The notes below the pieces were generated by a model, which saw only the letters and a program-made list of their open reading frames with translations, was not told the DNA's origin and searched no databases. The position numbers and the translations under genes were made by a program. A stretch of 64,000 nt of DNA, taken from NCBI GenBank assembly GCA_963699085.1, contig CAVOTH010000004.1, positions 1,488,001 to 1,552,000 on the forward strand, given 5' to 3'. Positions 9,826-21,171 of this stretch are shown here, piece by piece (within the stretch, counting starts at the first letter, position 1; each line of letters opens with the position of its first letter). The DNA is from Bog-756 sp963699085. Its GTDB lineage: Bacteria > Actinomycetota > Acidimicrobiia > Acidimicrobiales > RAAP-2.

Positions 9826-11058
9826 ATGGTGACTTCGGCCCCAGTGTTCTCGATCCTCATGCGGACCACTGGTCGGGTGGCGGATGTGGCGACTGCGTTG
9901 GCCAGCGTGGCCGCACAGACGATCGACCACGGACTGTTCGAAGTCGTGCTGGTCAACGACGGCGGGCCGACGGTCGTCGACGCCGTCGACAGTGCGGTCG
10001 CCACGATTGCCATCGAGTTGGTCGAGCTCAAAGATCACGTCGGGAAGTCCGAGGCGATCAACGAGTGCTTTCGGCACGCCCGCGGTCGCTATCTCTGCAT
10101 TCTCGATGACGACGACGTCTACCTTCCCGATCACCTTGCCGTGCTGCAGAGGTGGGTGACGGATCAACCGGAGACCCCCATCTTCTACACCGACACCGAG
10201 ATTGTTCTCAGGACTTCAGCGGGCAGACGGGAGGTCATCGGGACCCATCGGTGGGAATTCAACCAGGCGGAGCTCTTCATGATGCGGGGAGCTCCCATTG
10301 CCTGCTCGATCTGCATCCGGCGAGATGCATGGTCGTTGGTCGAAGGTTTCGACGGAGGGCTCGCCCGGGTACTGGACGACTGGGATTTCTATATGCGCCT
10401 ATCCCGGCATTTCGGGTTTGCCCGTATCGCCGTCACCACGTCCCAGTACAGCCAGCCCGTGACCAACAAGGCATTCCAGCGCTTTCCCAGCTTCGAAGTC
10501 GGTCTTCGGCGAATGCGCCAAAAACTGGGTGACCTCTCCATTCCGATGGATGCGGCACTGGCGCTGGATGTGGCCCTCGACAAGCTGCAATTCGATCAAG
10601 CCAGGGCTGCGAGCGAGATCACCCTCGGAAACCTCCGGGCCTTTGCGGGCTCGACGCCACAGGATGCTCCGCTCGAGGACCCTGTGATGTCGATCAGTGT
10701 GCTCGATCCCTCAGACCCTGCCCTGATGAACACCCTGACCATGGCCAGCTTCACCGTCGAGTTAGTGAACGTCGGTGTCGAGGCGTGGTCCAGCAATGGA
10801 GGCCGCCATCCCCTCCACCTCTCGTACCACTGGATGCGAGAGGATGGCGAGATCGTCACCTGGGACGGGGTCCGGACCCCACTGCCCTACGACCTCGCTC
10901 CTGCTCAATCGATGACCGCTCGGCTCCTTGTTCTCGCCCCGGAGGCGGAGGGTGTCTACGAATGGCGACCCGCGATGGTGCAGGAGGATGTCGGCTGGTT
11001 CGTTCACGCGCCGGACGGTCGGGGCCGGGACAGCATCATGGTCCGGGTAGACGACTAG
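9826..11058 (+). CDS. family 2 glycosyltransferase with C-terminal beta-sandwich-like domain
   Basis: 410 residues, intact. Residues about 5-240 form a GT-A fold: FSILMRTTGR at the start, the nucleotide-binding VVLVNDGG, the metal-binding DDDD in YLCILDDDDVYLPDH near residue 97, and VLDDWDFYMRLS as acceptor-side motif. Residues about 290-405 form a separate domain of alternating strands with LSYHWM, WDGVRTPLP and VYEWRPAMVQEDVGWF. I recognise it only as the sort of beta-sandwich appended to envelope-glycan enzymes; its role is inferred to be glycan binding. Divergent from the DUF2079 gene, and followed after 159 bases by a methyltransferase that may be co-transcribed. Confidence 0.8.
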   Translation: MVTSAPVFSILMRTTGRVADVATALASVAAQTIDHGLFEVVLVNDGGPTVVDAVDSAVATIAIELVELKDHVGKSEAINECFRHARGRYLCILDDDDVYLPDHLAVLQRWVTDQPETPIFYTDTEIVLRTSAGRREVIGTHRWEFNQAELFMMRGAPIACSICIRRDAWSLVEGFDGGLARVLDDWDFYMRLSRHFGFARIAVTTSQYSQPVTNKAFQRFPSFEVGLRRMRQKLGDLSIPMDAALALDVALDKLQFDQARAASEITLGNLRAFAGSTPQDAPLEDPVMSISVLDPSDPALMNTLTMASFTVELVNVGVEAWSSNGGRHPLHLSYHWMREDGEIVTWDGVRTPLPYDLAPAQSMTARLLVLAPEAEGVYEWRPAMVQEDVGWFVHAPDGRGRDSIMVRVDD

Positions 11059-11217
11059 CCCGGGCGAACCCCTTGAACAGTGGAGCGCATCCACGAGCGC
11101 CCCGAAGTAGCGGAAGTCCCGAGATACACTTTCCCTGGCGCACGGTGGATTCGCGGCAATTGCGAGGCGCGGCGACCACCGAACCCTCCCTCCGCGGTAC
11201 TCGAGGAGCTCAGCCCG

Positions 11218-12078
11218 ATGGCCGTCCGCAGACGCAATCCGAAATCGTCCTACGCACCCACCCGTCGCCGATCACTGCCACTGTCAAGCCTCACCAACAT
11301 TGCCGCCTACGCAGATCCGCACTGGATGGAGCTGTTCGAAGACCTGGGTACGTACTCCCACGACTCCCACATCTTCTCCAGCTGCCATCCGCCCCAGGTC
11401 CACCGCAAAGGCTGGGAGTGGAACCAGACAATCTGGGGTCTCGAGCGTCTTGGCATGATCCAGCCTCACCACAAGGCGATCGGGGTGGGCGCCGGTCGTG
11501 AGTGTGTGATCTTCTACCTGGGCGATCGGATCGCCCAGGTGGTCGCCACGGACCTTTACGGCAACGAGGAGTGGTCGATCGATGGGCACGAGGCCGATTC
11601 CGCCGTGGTCGAGAATCCCCAGGCCTTCTGTCCGCGTCCTATCCGCACGGAGTCGATCGAGTTCCGGACCATGGACGGGACCGATCTCGCCTCCGTTGAT
11701 GCCGGGACCTTCGATTTCGCGTGGTCGCTCTCGTCAATCGAGCACTTCGGATCCCACGTCCGTTCGGGGGACGCGGTGCGCGAGATGGCGCGGGTTGTCC
11801 GCAGCGGCGGCGTCCTGGCCATAGCCACCGAGTACCTCTTATTGGCTGACCAGTCGCACCAGGACTTCTTCAACCGCAAGGACTTCGAGACGCACGTTCT
11901 CCACGCGTCACCTGATCTCGAACTCATTGAGCCCGTCGACTGGACCCTTCCCGCCGAGGAGTACCTGATCGATTCTGTGGTGGTTCCCTACGTGGGCGAC
12001 AAGCTCCGCCGGCACGTCGTCCTCAACGATGGCCACGTCCAATGGACGTCTGTTCTGGTGTTCTTCCGCAAGCACTAG
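11218..12078 (+). CDS. SAM-dependent methyltransferase, glycan cluster
   Basis: 286 residues from ATG 11218, which has gaggag nine bases upstream; a longer frame from 11080 lacks support. Motif I is a variant (AIGVGAGRECVIFYL), followed by VVATDLYG, then FDFAWSLSSIEHFG (post-motif I acidic and SIEH region typical of class I methyltransferases) and VREMARVVRSGGVLAIATEY (motif III). The enzyme is probably cytoplasmic and modifies a sugar or nucleotide sugar; the acceptor cannot be told. Convergent with the helicase gene, whose stop lies 14 bases away. Confidence 0.7.
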   Translation: MAVRRRNPKSSYAPTRRRSLPLSSLTNIAAYADPHWMELFEDLGTYSHDSHIFSSCHPPQVHRKGWEWNQTIWGLERLGMIQPHHKAIGVGAGRECVIFYLGDRIAQVVATDLYGNEEWSIDGHEADSAVVENPQAFCPRPIRTESIEFRTMDGTDLASVDAGTFDFAWSLSSIEHFGSHVRSGDAVREMARVVRSGGVLAIATEYLLLADQSHQDFFNRKDFETHVLHASPDLELIEPVDWTLPAEEYLIDSVVVPYVGDKLRRHVVLNDGHVQWTSVLVFFRKH

Positions 12079-12091
12079 GCCTCCGGCGGAA

Positions 12092-14147
12092 CTACCAGAG
12101 CGAACCGAGCTCGGTGTCGACCACGGTGGTCAGCGGGGCCTGGACCGGCGGTAGGTCGACGTCGTCGGCGCCACGGATGGCCTGCAGGTCGAGTAGTGGG
12201 TCGAGGCCGGCGGGAAGGAACCGGCTGCGCAGGGCATAACTGTGCTTGTCGGTGCGTCCGGCCGGGATCCCCGTGGTGGTAGCGGAGCGGGGCATACAGG
12301 TGCAGATGGCGCTTGGCCCGGGTGAGCGCCACGTAGAAGAGCCGCCGCTCCTCGTCGACTCCGTCGGCATCCCCGGTGGCCATGTCGGACGGGAATGCGC
12401 CGTCGGCGGCGTGGATGAGGTGGACCACACCCCACTCACCGCCCTTGGCCGAGTGCACGGTGGACAGGGTGAGCCAGTCGTCGTCCAGGGACGGCGTACC
12501 GGCCAGGTCGCCGGTGGAACTCGGCGGGTCGAGGGTGAGGTCGGCCACGAACTGGGCGGCACTGGGCGACTCGGCGGCGATCCGGGCCAGGGCGTCGAAG
12601 TCGGCCATTCGGGCCTCGGGATGGTCATAGCGGTGCCGGACCATCGGGTCGAGGGCCGTGGCGATGGTCTCCACCTGGGCCCCGGCGGGCAGGGACCCGC
12701 GGGAGCACGCCCCGAGGGCGTCGGCCAGCACCGTCAGGTCGGCGGCGGCCCCCGGGGCACCACCGCAGTGGGCGGGGTCCTGGCAGAACGTGGACAGCGG
12801 GTCGGGTCCGGCCCGGGTGGGCTCGCGGACCCCGAGTGTGGCCAGGACACCGTCGACGGTGGCCGGGCCTGCGCCACGGGCCAGGTGGAGGACCCGCATC
12901 CAGGCCAGTTCGTCCCATGGGTTCTGGACGATCCGCAGCATGGCCAGCAGGTCGCGGACGTGGGCGGCCTCGAGGAAGCGAAGTCCGCCGTACTTCACGA
13001 ACGGGATGCGCCGGCGGCGGAGCTCCACCTCGAGCAGGTCGCTGTGGTGCCCCGTCCGGAAGAGGACCGCCTGATCGCGCAATGGGATACCCGCTTCGTA
13101 GTGATCGAGAACGGTCTGGCTGACGGCGCTTGCCTGCGCCTGCTGGTCGGGGCACGTGGCCAGGGTCGGACGGACACCACCCGGCTCGTCGGTCCACAAC
13201 CGTTTGGCGACGCCCTCCCCCGCCTCGGCGATCACCGCGTTGGCCAGGTCGAGGATCGGACCGGTCGACCGGTAGTTCTGCTCGAGGGCGATCGTCGTGG
13301 TGCCGGGGAAGTGGACCGGGAAGTCGAGAATGTTGCGCACGGTGGCGGACCGGAACGAGTAGATGGCCTGGGCATCGTCCCCCACTACCGTGACCCCCAG
13401 CCCGTGGTCGCCGAGGGCCCGCAGGATGTCGGCCTGGACCAGGTTGGTGTCCTGGAATTCGTCGACCAGGACCTGGTCGAACTGCTCGGCTAGGACCGGG
13501 CCCACCGTCGGATCCCGGACGGCGGCGCGCCAGTACAGCAGCAGGTCCTCGAGATCGAGCAGATGTTGGACCCGCTTGCGCTCGGTGTACCCGATGAAGA
13601 CCGTCCGGAGTCCCTCGACGTCGTCGAGGCACCACGGGAAGAAGCGGGCCACCGTCTCCTCGAGCGGCGACTGCCCGCTGACGGTCCGGCCGTAGACCGA
13701 CTCGACCGTCTCGGTGCGGGGAAATCGACGGGACGAAGCCGAGGCCACCGGGGCCCGTACCAGCGCGAACAGGTCGCGCGAGTCACCCGGACCGAGCACG
13801 CTGAACTGCTCGGCCAGACCCAGGCCGGTGCCGAACCGGGCCAGGATCCGGTGGGCGACCGAGTGGAAGGTTCCGGCCACCACCCGGCCCGCCACCAGCG
13901 GGTCGGTGAGGTGCCCGACCCGGTTGGTGAGCTCGGCCGCGGCCCGGCGGCTGAAGGTCACCAGCAGGATCCGCTCGGGGGGCACTCCCTCGTCGAGGAG
14001 TCGGGCCAGTCGGCTCACCAGGGTGCGGGTCTTGCCGGTCCCGGCTCCGGCGGCAATGAGCAACGGCCCGCCACGGTGGTCCACGGCGCAGCGCTGTTCG
14101 CCGTTGAGGCCCTCGGCCCATACCGGGGTGTCCACGGGGATCGCCAC
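12092..14147 (-). CDS. UvrD/PcrA-type superfamily 1 DNA helicase
   Basis: About 685 residues. Helicase motifs in order: Walker A GAGTGKTRTL (about 33-42), motif Ia LVTFSRRAA, motif II VDEFQDTN, motif III GDDAQAIYSFRSA, motif IV EQNYRST, motif V TVHSAKGGEW, motif VI LFYVALTRAK. This is a 3'-5' ssDNA translocase that acts in repair and recombination. An extra G near 12275 (four G where the frame needs three) shifts the last 60 residues; correcting it gives the natural end ...TTVVDTELGSLW at 12092. A perfect SOS box lies 32 bases upstream of the ATG, so DNA-damage induction through LexA is expected. Which paralogue (UvrD1, UvrD2 or PcrA) cannot be decided. Confidence 0.88.
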
Positions 14148-14179
14148 GCCAGGATGCTAGTGGTTCGCGGGTGGACAGT

Positions 14180-14193
14180 CGAACATACGTTCG
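14180..14193. promoter_or_regulatory. LexA (SOS) box
   Basis: CGAACATACGTTCG fits the Gram-positive/actinobacterial LexA consensus CGAACRNRYGTTYG at every position. It lies between the leftward helicase (ATG at 14147) and a rightward small gene (ATG at 14208), so it can repress either or both promoters. Confidence 0.85.
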
Positions 14194-14207
14194 CTACGGT
14201 CCGTGCC

Positions 14208-14453
14208 ATGCACTACGAGGTGGACGTCACCATTCCCCGTCCGCTCGACGAGCAGACCGCCCGGTTCCTCGAGTCCGTCTGCCGCTCGGCCAACCGGGTC
14301 ACCCGGTTCCACGGGGACCACGCCGGGATCCGCCTCACCGTGGACGTGTCGGGAATGTGCCGCGAGGATGCCATCCGATCCGCCGTGCGCGAGGTGGCCG
14401 GGATCTTTCCGGGGCGTATCGACGGGCAGTACAGCGAGCCGAGGGAGATCTGA
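14208..14453 (+). CDS. hypothetical 81-aa protein, divergent from SOS helicase
   Basis: Small soluble acidic/basic mixed protein starting MHYEVDVTIPRPLDEQ and containing two Cys (SVCRSANR and SGMCRED). It has alternating strand and helix character but no motif I recognise. Codon use has the GC-rich third positions of real genes here. The LexA box is only 14 bases upstream of the ATG and leaves little room for a conventional leader, so transcription may start inside or very near the box. Function unknown; co-regulation with the helicase is an inference from position. Confidence 0.55.
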   Translation: MHYEVDVTIPRPLDEQTARFLESVCRSANRVTRFHGDHAGIRLTVDVSGMCREDAIRSAVREVAGIFPGRIDGQYSEPREI

Positions 14454-14724
14454 GACCCGGCACCTGGCTCCGCCTATGACTAACGTTTTTCGGCGCGGGC
14501 GGCGCGGGCGGAAGAGGTAGTTCGATGGGCGGAGTCACCGGCGGGGCGGACGTCAACTGATCCGATGGGTGACCATCGCCGGCCAGCAGGGCCACCGGGC
14601 GAAACAGGCGGAGAACGCGGACCCGCCAGCAGGTGCCGGAGCAGACGGTGGGACAGCACCAGACGGTGGGACAACACCAGGGGTGTGACCGCGCCGATCG
14701 GACATCCCCGTGAGCCCCGACCGG

Positions 14725-15657
14725 TCAGGCGAGGGCCACCTGCGAGGCGATGAGCCCGTCCAGGATGTCCGCCTCCGACACCAGGCACTCGTTGAACCCG
14801 AATCGTTCCATGACCGCGTCCAGGATCATCGCCCCGCCCACGATGACGTCTTCGCGTCCGGGGACCATTCCCGGTCGGACCAGCCGGTCGCTGGTGGGTT
14901 CGGCGGCCAGCCGCTCGAACCAACCCCGGACGTCATCGGCAAAGAGCACGGCGTGGTGGATCCGGTCCCGGTCGTAGACCTCCATGCCCAGCTGCAGCGA
15001 TGCCAGCGTGCTGACGGTCCCGGCCAGTCCCACCAGACGCCGTGCCTCGAGGTAGCGGGGGTGGGACTCGATGGCCGACTCGATCTGGCCGGCCACCTCG
15101 GTTCGAGCTGCGGCCAGCGAAGCCTGCGTCGGAGGGTCGTCGGTCAGGAATCGCTCCGACACTCGGACGCACCCGAGCTGCAGCGACACCGCGGCCAGGT
15201 CCGGATCGTCCGGCCCGTCGGCGGCGATCAGCTCGGTAGAGCCACCGCCGATGTCGAGCACCAGGAACGGACCGTCCGTCGGATCAAGGTCGGCCACCGC
15301 CCCGGCCATCGACAACCGACCCTCGTCGATGCCGGTCAGGAGCTCGGGTACCAGTCCGGTCGCCTCGCCCGCCGCCAACAGGAACTCCTCACCGTTGGCG
15401 GCATCCCGGGCGGCCGAGGTGGCCGCCAGACGGCCCCGCCCGACGTGCAATCGGTCCATCACCCCCCGGAACTCGGTCAGCACGGCGATGCACCGCTCGA
15501 TCGCTTCGGGGGCCAGGCGCCCAGTGGCGTCGACCCCCTGGCCCAGCCGGGTGATGCGCATCAGCCGTTCGAGTGGCCGTCCTTGGGCGTCGGCCACCAG
15601 GAGCCGGGTGGAGTTGGTGCCGCAGTCGATGGCTGCCACGGCGGTACCGGTGTCCAT
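14725..15657 (-). CDS. ppx: exopolyphosphatase / guanosine pentaphosphate phosphatase
   Basis: 310 residues, intact. It has the ASKHA-fold phosphate 1 motif AAIDCGTNSTRLLV at the N-terminus, AATSAARDAANG, the phosphate 2 motif VLDIGGGSTELI around residue 130 and LAGTVSTLASLQLG. It removes terminal phosphate from polyphosphate and/or pppGpp. The length is that of the short actinobacterial Ppx1 type, without the C-terminal HD domain. Last gene of the eno-ftsB-DUF501-ppx run, a common actinobacterial order; 67 bases separate it from DUF501. Confidence 0.9.
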   Translation of the reverse strand: MDTGTAVAAIDCGTNSTRLLVADAQGRPLERLMRITRLGQGVDATGRLAPEAIERCIAVLTEFRGVMDRLHVGRGRLAATSAARDAANGEEFLLAAGEATGLVPELLTGIDEGRLSMAGAVADLDPTDGPFLVLDIGGGSTELIAADGPDDPDLAAVSLQLGCVRVSERFLTDDPPTQASLAAARTEVAGQIESAIESHPRYLEARRLVGLAGTVSTLASLQLGMEVYDRDRIHHAVLFADDVRGWFERLAAEPTSDRLVRPGMVPGREDVIVGGAMILDAVMERFGFNECLVSEADILDGLIASQVALA

Positions 15658-15724
15658 GTGCCCTTGCTACCACGCCGGACTACCGGCCGGTCCCTGTCTG
15701 CCCATTTGTGGATGAGAACTGCCC

Positions 15725-16246
15725 TCAGGCCGGGTGTAGCCCGATCTGGCGGGCCGTCCACTCCCCCACCGGGTCGTCGGCGCCGGTCAGCCACCAGGCC
15801 AGGTGGGCGTGGAGGCATTTGACCCCCTGCCGGGTGCCGCCCACTCCCCCCGAAGGTCGGGGGCCGGCATACCCGGGGTCGATCAGCGCGTCACGTTCGG
15901 CCGCATACTCGGCATGGGCCGCCGCTATCCGGTCGGGCCGCACAGCCGCCTCGGCCGCACGTACGCCCCCGGTGGATTCCAGCCGGCTGACCTCCTCACG
16001 GAGAAAGGGGTCACACAGCCAGTAGCGGGTGGGCATCGGCGTGCCGTCGATAAGGAACGGGGCGTTGGCGATGACCGCCGGAGTTCCATCGGCTGCCCGC
16101 ACGACCACCTCGAAGTCACCCGCCGGGGTGCGCCCCAGCAACTCGGCCACCACGGCGGCGTCGGTCTCCCGGGTGGCGACTTCGGCCGGGCCCGGGACGT
16201 CGGGGTCGCCGTCGGGACGGACCTCGGACCCGTCGTCGGGGCTCAC
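15725..16246 (-). CDS. DUF501 family protein
   Basis: 173 residues. The family core is clear: NAPFLIDGTPMPTRYWL near the middle and GGVGGTRQGVKCLHAHLA near the C-terminus, with conserved Cys/His (KCLHAH) that could bind metal. The first 25 residues are acidic and variable. Its biochemical role is not established; the family nearly always sits between ftsB and ppx in Actinobacteria. The GTG start overlaps the ftsB stop (GTGA), so translation is coupled to it. Confidence 0.88.
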   Translation of the reverse strand: MSPDDGSEVRPDGDPDVPGPAEVATRETDAAVVAELLGRTPAGDFEVVVRAADGTPAVIANAPFLIDGTPMPTRYWLCDPFLREEVSRLESTGGVRAAEAAVRPDRIAAAHAEYAAERDALIDPGYAGPRPSGGVGGTRQGVKCLHAHLAWWLTGADDPVGEWTARQIGLHPA

Positions 16247-17043
16247 TTCCAGAATTCGAGAGACCCGGTGACCCGGGACCAGAACCCGGACCGGGCAGTC
16301 GAACCGCCCGTCGCCTTCGCCGTGGCCGTGCCCGTGCTCGTGCCCGTGCCCGATGAGGAAGTCCCAGCCGCTGGCGTGGTGTTCTGCGGGATACCCGGGT
16401 CAGGAGTCATGTTGGGAGCCTGCGACGGCGAGATCAGCGGTTGGTCGGCGGGATCACCGGTGGTCGGGGCACCGGGCGTGGAGCTCGTCTGACCCGCCGG
16501 CGGCAGGATGACGAAGAGCGACTGGCCCGGCTCGACCAGTTGGTAGTTCTGTTGGGCCAGGCGCTTGACCTCGGCGTTGGAGCTCAGTTGCTGCTGCTGC
16601 TCGTTCAGCAGCGCGTTCTGGTGCTGGAGTTGTGACAACTGGGCGGCCTCGGCCGACAGCTGACGGTGCTGTCCGAACAGGACCGAGAAGGGGAAAGCTC
16701 GTGGCCAGGATCACCAGGGCGGCCAGCCCGGCGAGTACCACGGGGATCCGCTTCCGTCGGGATATGGCCGCCGCCCGCTCAGCCGGGGTCTGGACCGACG
16801 ATCCGGAGGTCGGCCCGGAGGTCGGCCGCGGTGGTCGACTTCGACGGCGCCTGGTCTTGACGCCTTCGACTTCGCCGGCGTCCGCTTCAGGACGGTCCGC
16901 TTCGGACGCCTTCTCCTTCGTCCCCTTGGCGGGCCGCCCAGCCGCCTTGGTCGGACGTCGAGCAGCCGACGACGGTCGGCGGGTGGACGCCGCCGGCTTC
17001 GCCGAGCGCTTGGCGGAACTGTCCTTGGCGTGGAGCCGACGGC

Positions 17044-17047
<4 letters not shown>
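16243..17047 (-). CDS. ftsB: FtsB/DivIC-type septum protein with long basic N-terminus
   Basis: About 268 residues. Residues 1-95 are Lys/Arg/Ala/Pro-rich and disordered in character. One transmembrane helix follows at about 101-117 (IPVVLAGLAALVILATSF), then a Gln/Leu-rich coiled coil (about 122-165, with QLSQLQHQNALLNEQQQQ), the typical LAQQNYQLVEPGQSLFVILP segment, and a Ser/Thr/Pro-rich tail. This is the layout of the divisome FtsB/DivIC family. One extra T near 16693 breaks the frame just after the helix. GTG 17047 overlaps a TGA that would be the enolase stop if one extra base is removed upstream; as written the sequence reads straight through from enolase. Confidence 0.8.
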
Positions 17048-18334
<1,287 letters not shown>

Positions 18335-18447
18335 TGTGCGGGGTCGCTCCTGCTCGCGGTGTGGTCGACGCTACCACCCACTACCCCGCCCACCAGGGTA
18401 TTCACGGGTGAACCACCGCGGCCGATATCCGGGAGGCGGTGCCGGCG

Positions 18448-19943
18448 TCAGCCCCGAGCTTCGACCTCGGAGCGGAACCTCGCCTGATCGGGACAGCAGG
18501 GCTGTTTCGGGGTCGACCCCGAGGGCGCGGGCCAGTCCCACGGCGGCGAACAGCAGCTCGCCCACCGCCTCGGCCCGGTCACGGGCTCCGCCCTCACCGT
18601 CGGCAACCCCGGGCACGACCGGTCCGCCGCCACTGCCTTCGCCGACACTGCCGCCACTACTCAACGGCCGAGATCGGCCGCCGCATCGGCGACCCGGACC
18701 GCCTCGTCGGCCAGCCCGGGAAGGACCATCCCGATGGCCGCGGCCTTTCGTTGCAGCTTGGCCGCAAGCGCCAGGGACGGGAGGGCGGCGGGGATTCCCT
18801 CGGTCACGCTCGAGCGGCCCTTCTCCACTTTCTTGAGGGCCTCCCAGTTGACGGCCACGTCGTCCGGCGTCTCGGCGATGGCGTCGCCGAACACGTGGGG
18901 GTGGCGGGACACCAGCTTGTCGTGGACCCCGCGGGCCACGTCGGCCAGGGTGAACCGCCCCTCCTCGGCCGCCAGGGTGGCATGGAAGTAGACCTGGAAC
19001 AACAGGTCGCCGAGCTCCTCCTCCAAGTCGGCGACGGCGCGTGGCCTCCCTGTTGTCGAGGTCGGGGTCGAGGTCGGGGTCGGTCGCCCCTCGGCCGAGA
19101 CGGCGTCCACCGCGGCCAAGGCGTCGATCGACTCCAGCACCTCGTAGGACTCCTCGAGTAGGTGGCGGCCGAGCGAGCGCGTGGGTCTGGGCCCGGTCCC
19201 ACGGGCACCGCTGGCGCAGCGTACGGACCAGCTCATCGAGTGCCATCAGCTCGGCCGCCACCGGTGCCGCCAGCTCGGGGATCCACAGCGAGGTCAGGTG
19301 ATCGGGCTCGAACGACCGGTCGATGTCCTCGCAGCGGACCTCGGCGGACCGCCTCGTCGGGTAGTCCGAGGTGGTGCAGCACGGTCACCGGTGTCTCGGG
19401 GGCCACCTCCACCGACAGCTTCACGTCGGAGAGGACCTGGCGGCTCCAGCACTGGGCCACCAGCAGCGGGCCCCGCTCGCCGGCGGCATCCACGGCGAAC
19501 CGCTCGGCGTCCACGATCCGCACCCCGGTGGCCACCGGGTCGATGCCCAGGCGGGCGAAGGCCAGGTCGAGGAAGGAGACCGACGGGTGCACCACCACGG
19601 CCACCTGTCCCGACGCCACCCGTGGGTCGCCGGCCAGCAGGATCACGGTGCGCTCGGCCACCGACGGTGAGCCCGGGACGGCGTAGACGACCGGGCCCGC
19701 CGGTGAGCGGCGGCGGCCATCAGGTCGGCCACGATCGCCCGGTAGACGTCGTCGAACGTCTCCGAGCCCTCGTAGTGGTGGTCGAACGAACGGGCCCCGG
19801 CCAGTGCGTCGGCGGCCGGATGGCGGGTGGTGCGGAGGAAGACCTGGGCGGCGGAACGCCAACAGCTCGAGCGTGCCCGCCGTGATCAGCTCGGGACCGG
19901 CCGGACCCAGCCCGACCACGTCGATGCGGGGCCCGCCGGTCAC
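18448..19943 (-). CDS. mazG: tetrapyrrole methylase-MazG fusion (YabN-like) nucleotide pyrophosphohydrolase
   Basis: Joined across several single-base shifts (about 18480, 18670, 19190, 19345 and 19700 onward). The N-terminal domain begins IDVVGLGPAGPELIT and contains VVYAVPGSPSVAERT, both typical of tetrapyrrole (corrin/porphyrin) methylase-like domains. The C-terminal domain begins ALDELVRTLRQRCPWDRAQTH, followed by EESYEVLESID, EEELGDLLFQVYFHA and a second GELLFAAVGLARALG helix: the MazG NTP-pyrophosphohydrolase, with acidic Mg-binding helices. MazG hydrolyses non-canonical or excess NTPs; the fused methylase domain is known from Bacillus YabN, but its substrate there is unknown. GTG 19943 follows the PpiC lipoprotein by 19 bases. 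Confidence 0.8.
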
Positions 19944-19962
19944 CGGGGCGTTCAGGGCTCGG

Positions 19963-21095
19963 TCAGTGGTCGACGTGCCGGGGCCGCCGGTCGACGTGCC
20001 GGTGCCGCGCGGTCAATACGTAGTTGGGCTGCAGGTAGCGCGTCGGCGGCGTGGGCGGCGGGAGGATCCGCAACCCGGTCCAACTCCCGTACTGGGGGTT
20101 GATCGAGATCGACGAGCGGTGGGCGAAGAGCAGGAGCTCGGCCGAGACCCGTTGGGTGTTGGGCGTGGCCTCGGGCAGCGCCTGGCGGATCTCCGACGCC
20201 GCTTGGGTTGACCGGGATCGACGGTCTGGCTGGTGACCTCGAAGATCACCCAGGTCCCCGTTGGACGCCTGGATCGGGGTGACCGGCTGTCCGGGGGTCA
20301 CCGAGGTGAGCTGCAGAGCCGACAAGACCTGGGACTGGGTGAAGTCGCAGCCCAGCGAGCCCCCGCCGGACGCCGTCTGTTGGTCGATCGACGACGACTT
20401 CGGCCAGGTCGGAGAACGACTGCCCGGCCGCCAGCTTGGTCATGACCTGGTTGGCCTGGGCCTCGGTGGCGGTGGCGATGTCGCTCACGCAGTCCACCAG
20501 GAACAGCGACGGGTTGGCGGCGTAGTAGTTGAGGATGGCGGCATCGGACAGGTCAGCGCCCCGAGCCAGCAGCACGTTGCCGACCGCCTGGTTGTTGACC
20601 TCGCTGTTGCGGACCGATGCCGGCATGGCCGCCAGGATCTCCTGGCCGGTCAACGCCGTCCCGTCGGCCGACACGCATCCCGGACGCTTCTGCTGCTTGA
20701 GGGTTCTGCGACTGGAGCGAGGATGATGCCGCCGCTGAGGAGCGAGACGTAGTCGCTCTTGGCCGTCTTCAGATCGGATTCGGTGATGTGCACGCCGTCA
20801 TGGGCCGCCAATTGCTGGGGCCAGAAGGTCGCCGACGTCGCCGCTCAGCAGCTTGCCGGCGTAGGCGATCGGGTAGTGCTGCCCCGGAGCTGACCGTCGG
20901 GTAGCCGTTCAGCGCGATCCAGCAGGCACCGGCAGCTGAGTCGGCGAGGGCGTCCATCTGGGTGTTGAGCGAGGCCACCGAGACGGTGTCTCCGTTGACC
21001 GAGGCGGCGTTCGGGGTCACATCGCACGCGGAGGCCAGCGCGCCCAGGGCGACGACGGCGACGGCTGCGACCAGGCCTGCGGGAATGCGTTTCAC
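19963..21095 (-). CDS. PpiC/SurA-like peptidyl-prolyl isomerase lipoprotein (frame broken)
   Basis: From GTG 21095 the signal peptide KRIPAGLVAAVAVVALGALASAC ends in a lipobox (ASAC, Cys about residue 24), so the protein is predicted to be anchored on the outer face of the membrane. A SurA-N-like segment follows (NAASVNGDTVSVASLNTQMDAL), then the middle with ILAAMPASVRNSEVNNQAV, and the parvulin-type core QVMTKLAAGQSFSDLAEV...GGGSLGC. At least three frame changes (about 20890, 20720, 20400) occur. Likely assists folding of exported proteins. Sits between mfd and mazG, all on one strand. Confidence 0.72.
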
Positions 21096-21171
21096 GGCGG
21101 CGATGCTACCGGCGCTGGAAGCACCACTCCGGATCGCCACCGGCCGGCCCGGACCGCTCCGCCGACGGTCG

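Noticed and set aside
14454..14724. Possible small gene in the gap between the 81-aa gene and ppx
   Set aside because: It contains only short repeats (two copies of gacggtgggacaacacc-like sequence) and GC-rich direct repeats; no protein signature in any frame.
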